A stretch of 14,966 nucleotides of DNA from CAZKCK01 sp964552325 (GTDB lineage: Bacteria > Bacteroidota > Bacteroidia > Bacteroidales > TTA-H9): NCBI GenBank assembly GCA_964552325.1, contig CAZKHA010000078.1, positions 1 through 14,966 on the forward strand, written 5' to 3'. The stretch's first letter is position 1. Each line of letters begins with the position of its first letter. This document shows, in pieces, positions 14,750-14,966 of this stretch. A model generated the notes under the pieces. That model saw only the letters and a list, made by a program, of their open reading frames with translations, made no database searches and was not told where the DNA came from. The translations under genes and the position numbers were made by a program.

Positions 14750-14966
14750 ATGACCTATCGATTTTTTATCCTATTTGTACTTTCGTTTTGGATTGCAATT
14801 GAAGCAAATAGCCAAAACAATGGCCATGTAATTATATTACAAAACCCAGTGATCGACACACTGGTTCAAAAGCATGTAGTTTTAAACCAACTACAGCCTA
14901 CTATAGACGGTTGGCGTATACAAATCTTTTTCGAATCGGGCAATAACGCCAAAATTTTGGCTAACC
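14750..14966 (+). CDS. Secreted SPOR-domain-like protein, 5' part only (runs off the window)
   Basis: An ATG at 14750 opens a frame that stays open to the window end (72 codons). Residues 1-21 are a Sec signal peptide: 'MTYRFFILFVLSFWIAIEAN', with cleavage probably near 'NSQ'. The downstream segment 'DGWRIQIFFESGNNAK' matches the first strand and following turn of SPOR-like domains in small secreted Bacteroidota proteins, which bind denuded peptidoglycan. It lies 11 bases after the stress-protein stop and is likely co-transcribed with it. Only the start is visible, so length and domain completeness are unknown. Confidence 0.72.
   Translation, partial: MTYRFFILFVLSFWIAIEANSQNNGHVIILQNPVIDTLVQKHVVLNQLQPTIDGWRIQIFFESGNNAKILAN

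Overview
The window looks like a chromosomal segment from a member of the Bacteroidota, probably a Bacteroidales/Marinilabiliales-type anaerobe or facultative anaerobe. The basis is an AT-rich genome, -7 promoter elements of the TAnnTTTG type, starts without strong Shine-Dalgarno sequences, and characteristic gene families: a beta-barrel/OmpA/TPR outer-membrane protein, a deoxynucleoside kinase beside folK, a Mrp with the 'FTPAELP' variant, and a small secreted SPOR-like protein. The assignment rests on sequence style only. No rRNA, tRNA, CRISPR array, transposase or phage gene was seen.

Layout. 1-2590: a large outer-membrane OmpA-like/TPR protein ending in a terminator shared with the convergent folK-dNK pair (minus strand, 3782-2588). 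3877-5649: SppA-type signal peptide peptidase, divergent from folK, with its own terminator. 5761-6306: 5-formyltetrahydrofolate cyclo-ligase. 6385-7485: Mrp/ApbC-type P-loop ATPase, sharing a terminator hairpin with the convergent L-serine dehydratase (8758-7541, minus). 8868-13592: a tightly packed five-gene run on the plus strand: a Tat-signal DUF362 protein, a NapH-NapG-like membrane polyferredoxin fusion, a small secreted protein of unknown family, and an ABC permease/ATPase pair. 13593-13913: a 321-base gap without a recognisable gene but with inverted repeats. 13914-14738: a tandem universal stress protein. 14750 to the edge: the start of a secreted SPOR-like protein.

How the genes fit together. 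The first 8.8 kb is mostly housekeeping: folate synthesis and recycling (FolK, MTHFS), purine deoxynucleoside salvage, membrane-protein or signal-peptide turnover, Fe-S delivery (Mrp) and a Fe-S-dependent serine deaminase.

The most interesting part is 8868-13592. A Tat-exported DUF362 protein lies 4 bases upstream of a six-cluster polyferredoxin whose middle carries a second twin-arginine motif, a hydrophobic stretch and a possible signal peptidase site. A secreted protein and an ABC transporter follow. The arrangement recalls nos-type clusters (polyferredoxin plus NosF/NosY-like ABC pair) but no terminal reductase is present. I read it as a candidate envelope electron-transfer/assembly module of unknown substrate; this is inference.
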